From contig NZ_JAFJMJ010000001.1 of the NCBI RefSeq assembly GCF_017309385.1, positions 2,604,001 through 2,668,000 on the forward strand: a stretch of DNA of 64,000 nt. Direction: 5' to 3'. The notes beneath the pieces are model-generated. The model worked only from the letters and a program-made list of their open reading frames with translations. It had not been told where the DNA came from and ran no database searches. The position numbers and the translations under genes were made by a program. The DNA comes from Amycolatopsis sp. 195334CR (GTDB lineage Bacteria; Actinomycetota; Actinomycetes; Mycobacteriales; Pseudonocardiaceae). Positions 63,996-64,000 of this stretch are shown piece after piece; the first letter of the stretch is position 1, and every line of letters begins with the position of its first letter.

Positions 63996-64000
63996 CCGAG
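63992..64000 (+). CDS. first codons of a further gene (cut by the window edge)
   Basis: ATG at 63992 overlaps the TGA of the preceding gene (ATGA), the coupling pattern used repeatedly in this window. Only three codons (ATG ACC GAG) are visible, so this is a guess from context. Confidence 0.3.

Overview
The window is high-GC actinobacterial chromosome. Gene content (HspR-controlled dnaK operon, FadE5- and EtfD-type beta-oxidation genes, a SigE-family sigma factor, DUF742, many GTG starts, many apparently leaderless genes) points to the Pseudonocardiaceae, probably Amycolatopsis or a close relative. That placement is an inference from gene content and codon use. I see no insertion sequence, prophage, CRISPR array or integrase, so this looks like ordinary chromosome rather than an island.

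Layout. 1-8 kb: 5' end of a keto-acid dehydrogenase E1-alpha gene, two tandem M20 peptidases, and a minus-strand unit of circularly permuted ATP-grasp, alpha-E and transglutaminase genes that ends in a TPR protein without a DNA-binding domain. 8-10.6 kb: glutamate/glutamine-type ABC importer. 10.6-18.7 kb: beta-helix membrane protein, SRPBCC protein, thioredoxin-NHL protein, stand-alone GroES-like protein, VanW protein, leucine-rich-repeat protein and a small secreted protein. 18.7-24.8 kb: GlsB-type membrane protein, FadE5 acyl-CoA dehydrogenase, LuxR-type regulator with a degenerate receiver, wrecked mug gene, VOC and VanZ proteins, alpha/beta hydrolase. 24.8-34.2 kb: secreted 5'-nucleotidase, sigma factor with a coupled membrane protein, methyltransferase with a TTA codon, tRNA-Gly(CCC), MpaB-type oxygenase, dcd, and two cell-surface proteins. 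34.2-43.4 kb: TetR/AidB-like/crotonase operon, CDF transporter, orphan DUF742, MFS exporter with divergent Lrp regulator, secreted beta-propeller, AhpD-like protein. 43.4-50 kb: EtfD-type Fe-S reductase, SMR efflux/TetR/serine hydrolase unit, PEBP protein, two DUF4097 proteins. 50-60.6 kb: dnaK-grpE-dnaJ-hspR, two flavohemoprotein-like genes with a divergent MarR gene, clpB. 60.6-64 kb: membrane proteins, SDR, pyrE, DUF2784.

Three regulatory layers can be read from the bases. (1) A 14-bp palindrome, TTACY-N4-RGTAA, lies before fadE5, before the etfD-like reductase and over the promoter/start of the alpha/beta hydrolase, which suggests one fatty-acid regulon. (2) Three HAIR-type elements precede dnaK (two) and clpB (one), so HspR encoded here probably controls both. 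(3) At least eight genes have a TANNNT-like -10 element ending 6-7 nt before the start codon with no Shine-Dalgarno, the signature of leaderless transcription; in several of them a palindrome overlaps or adjoins that -10.
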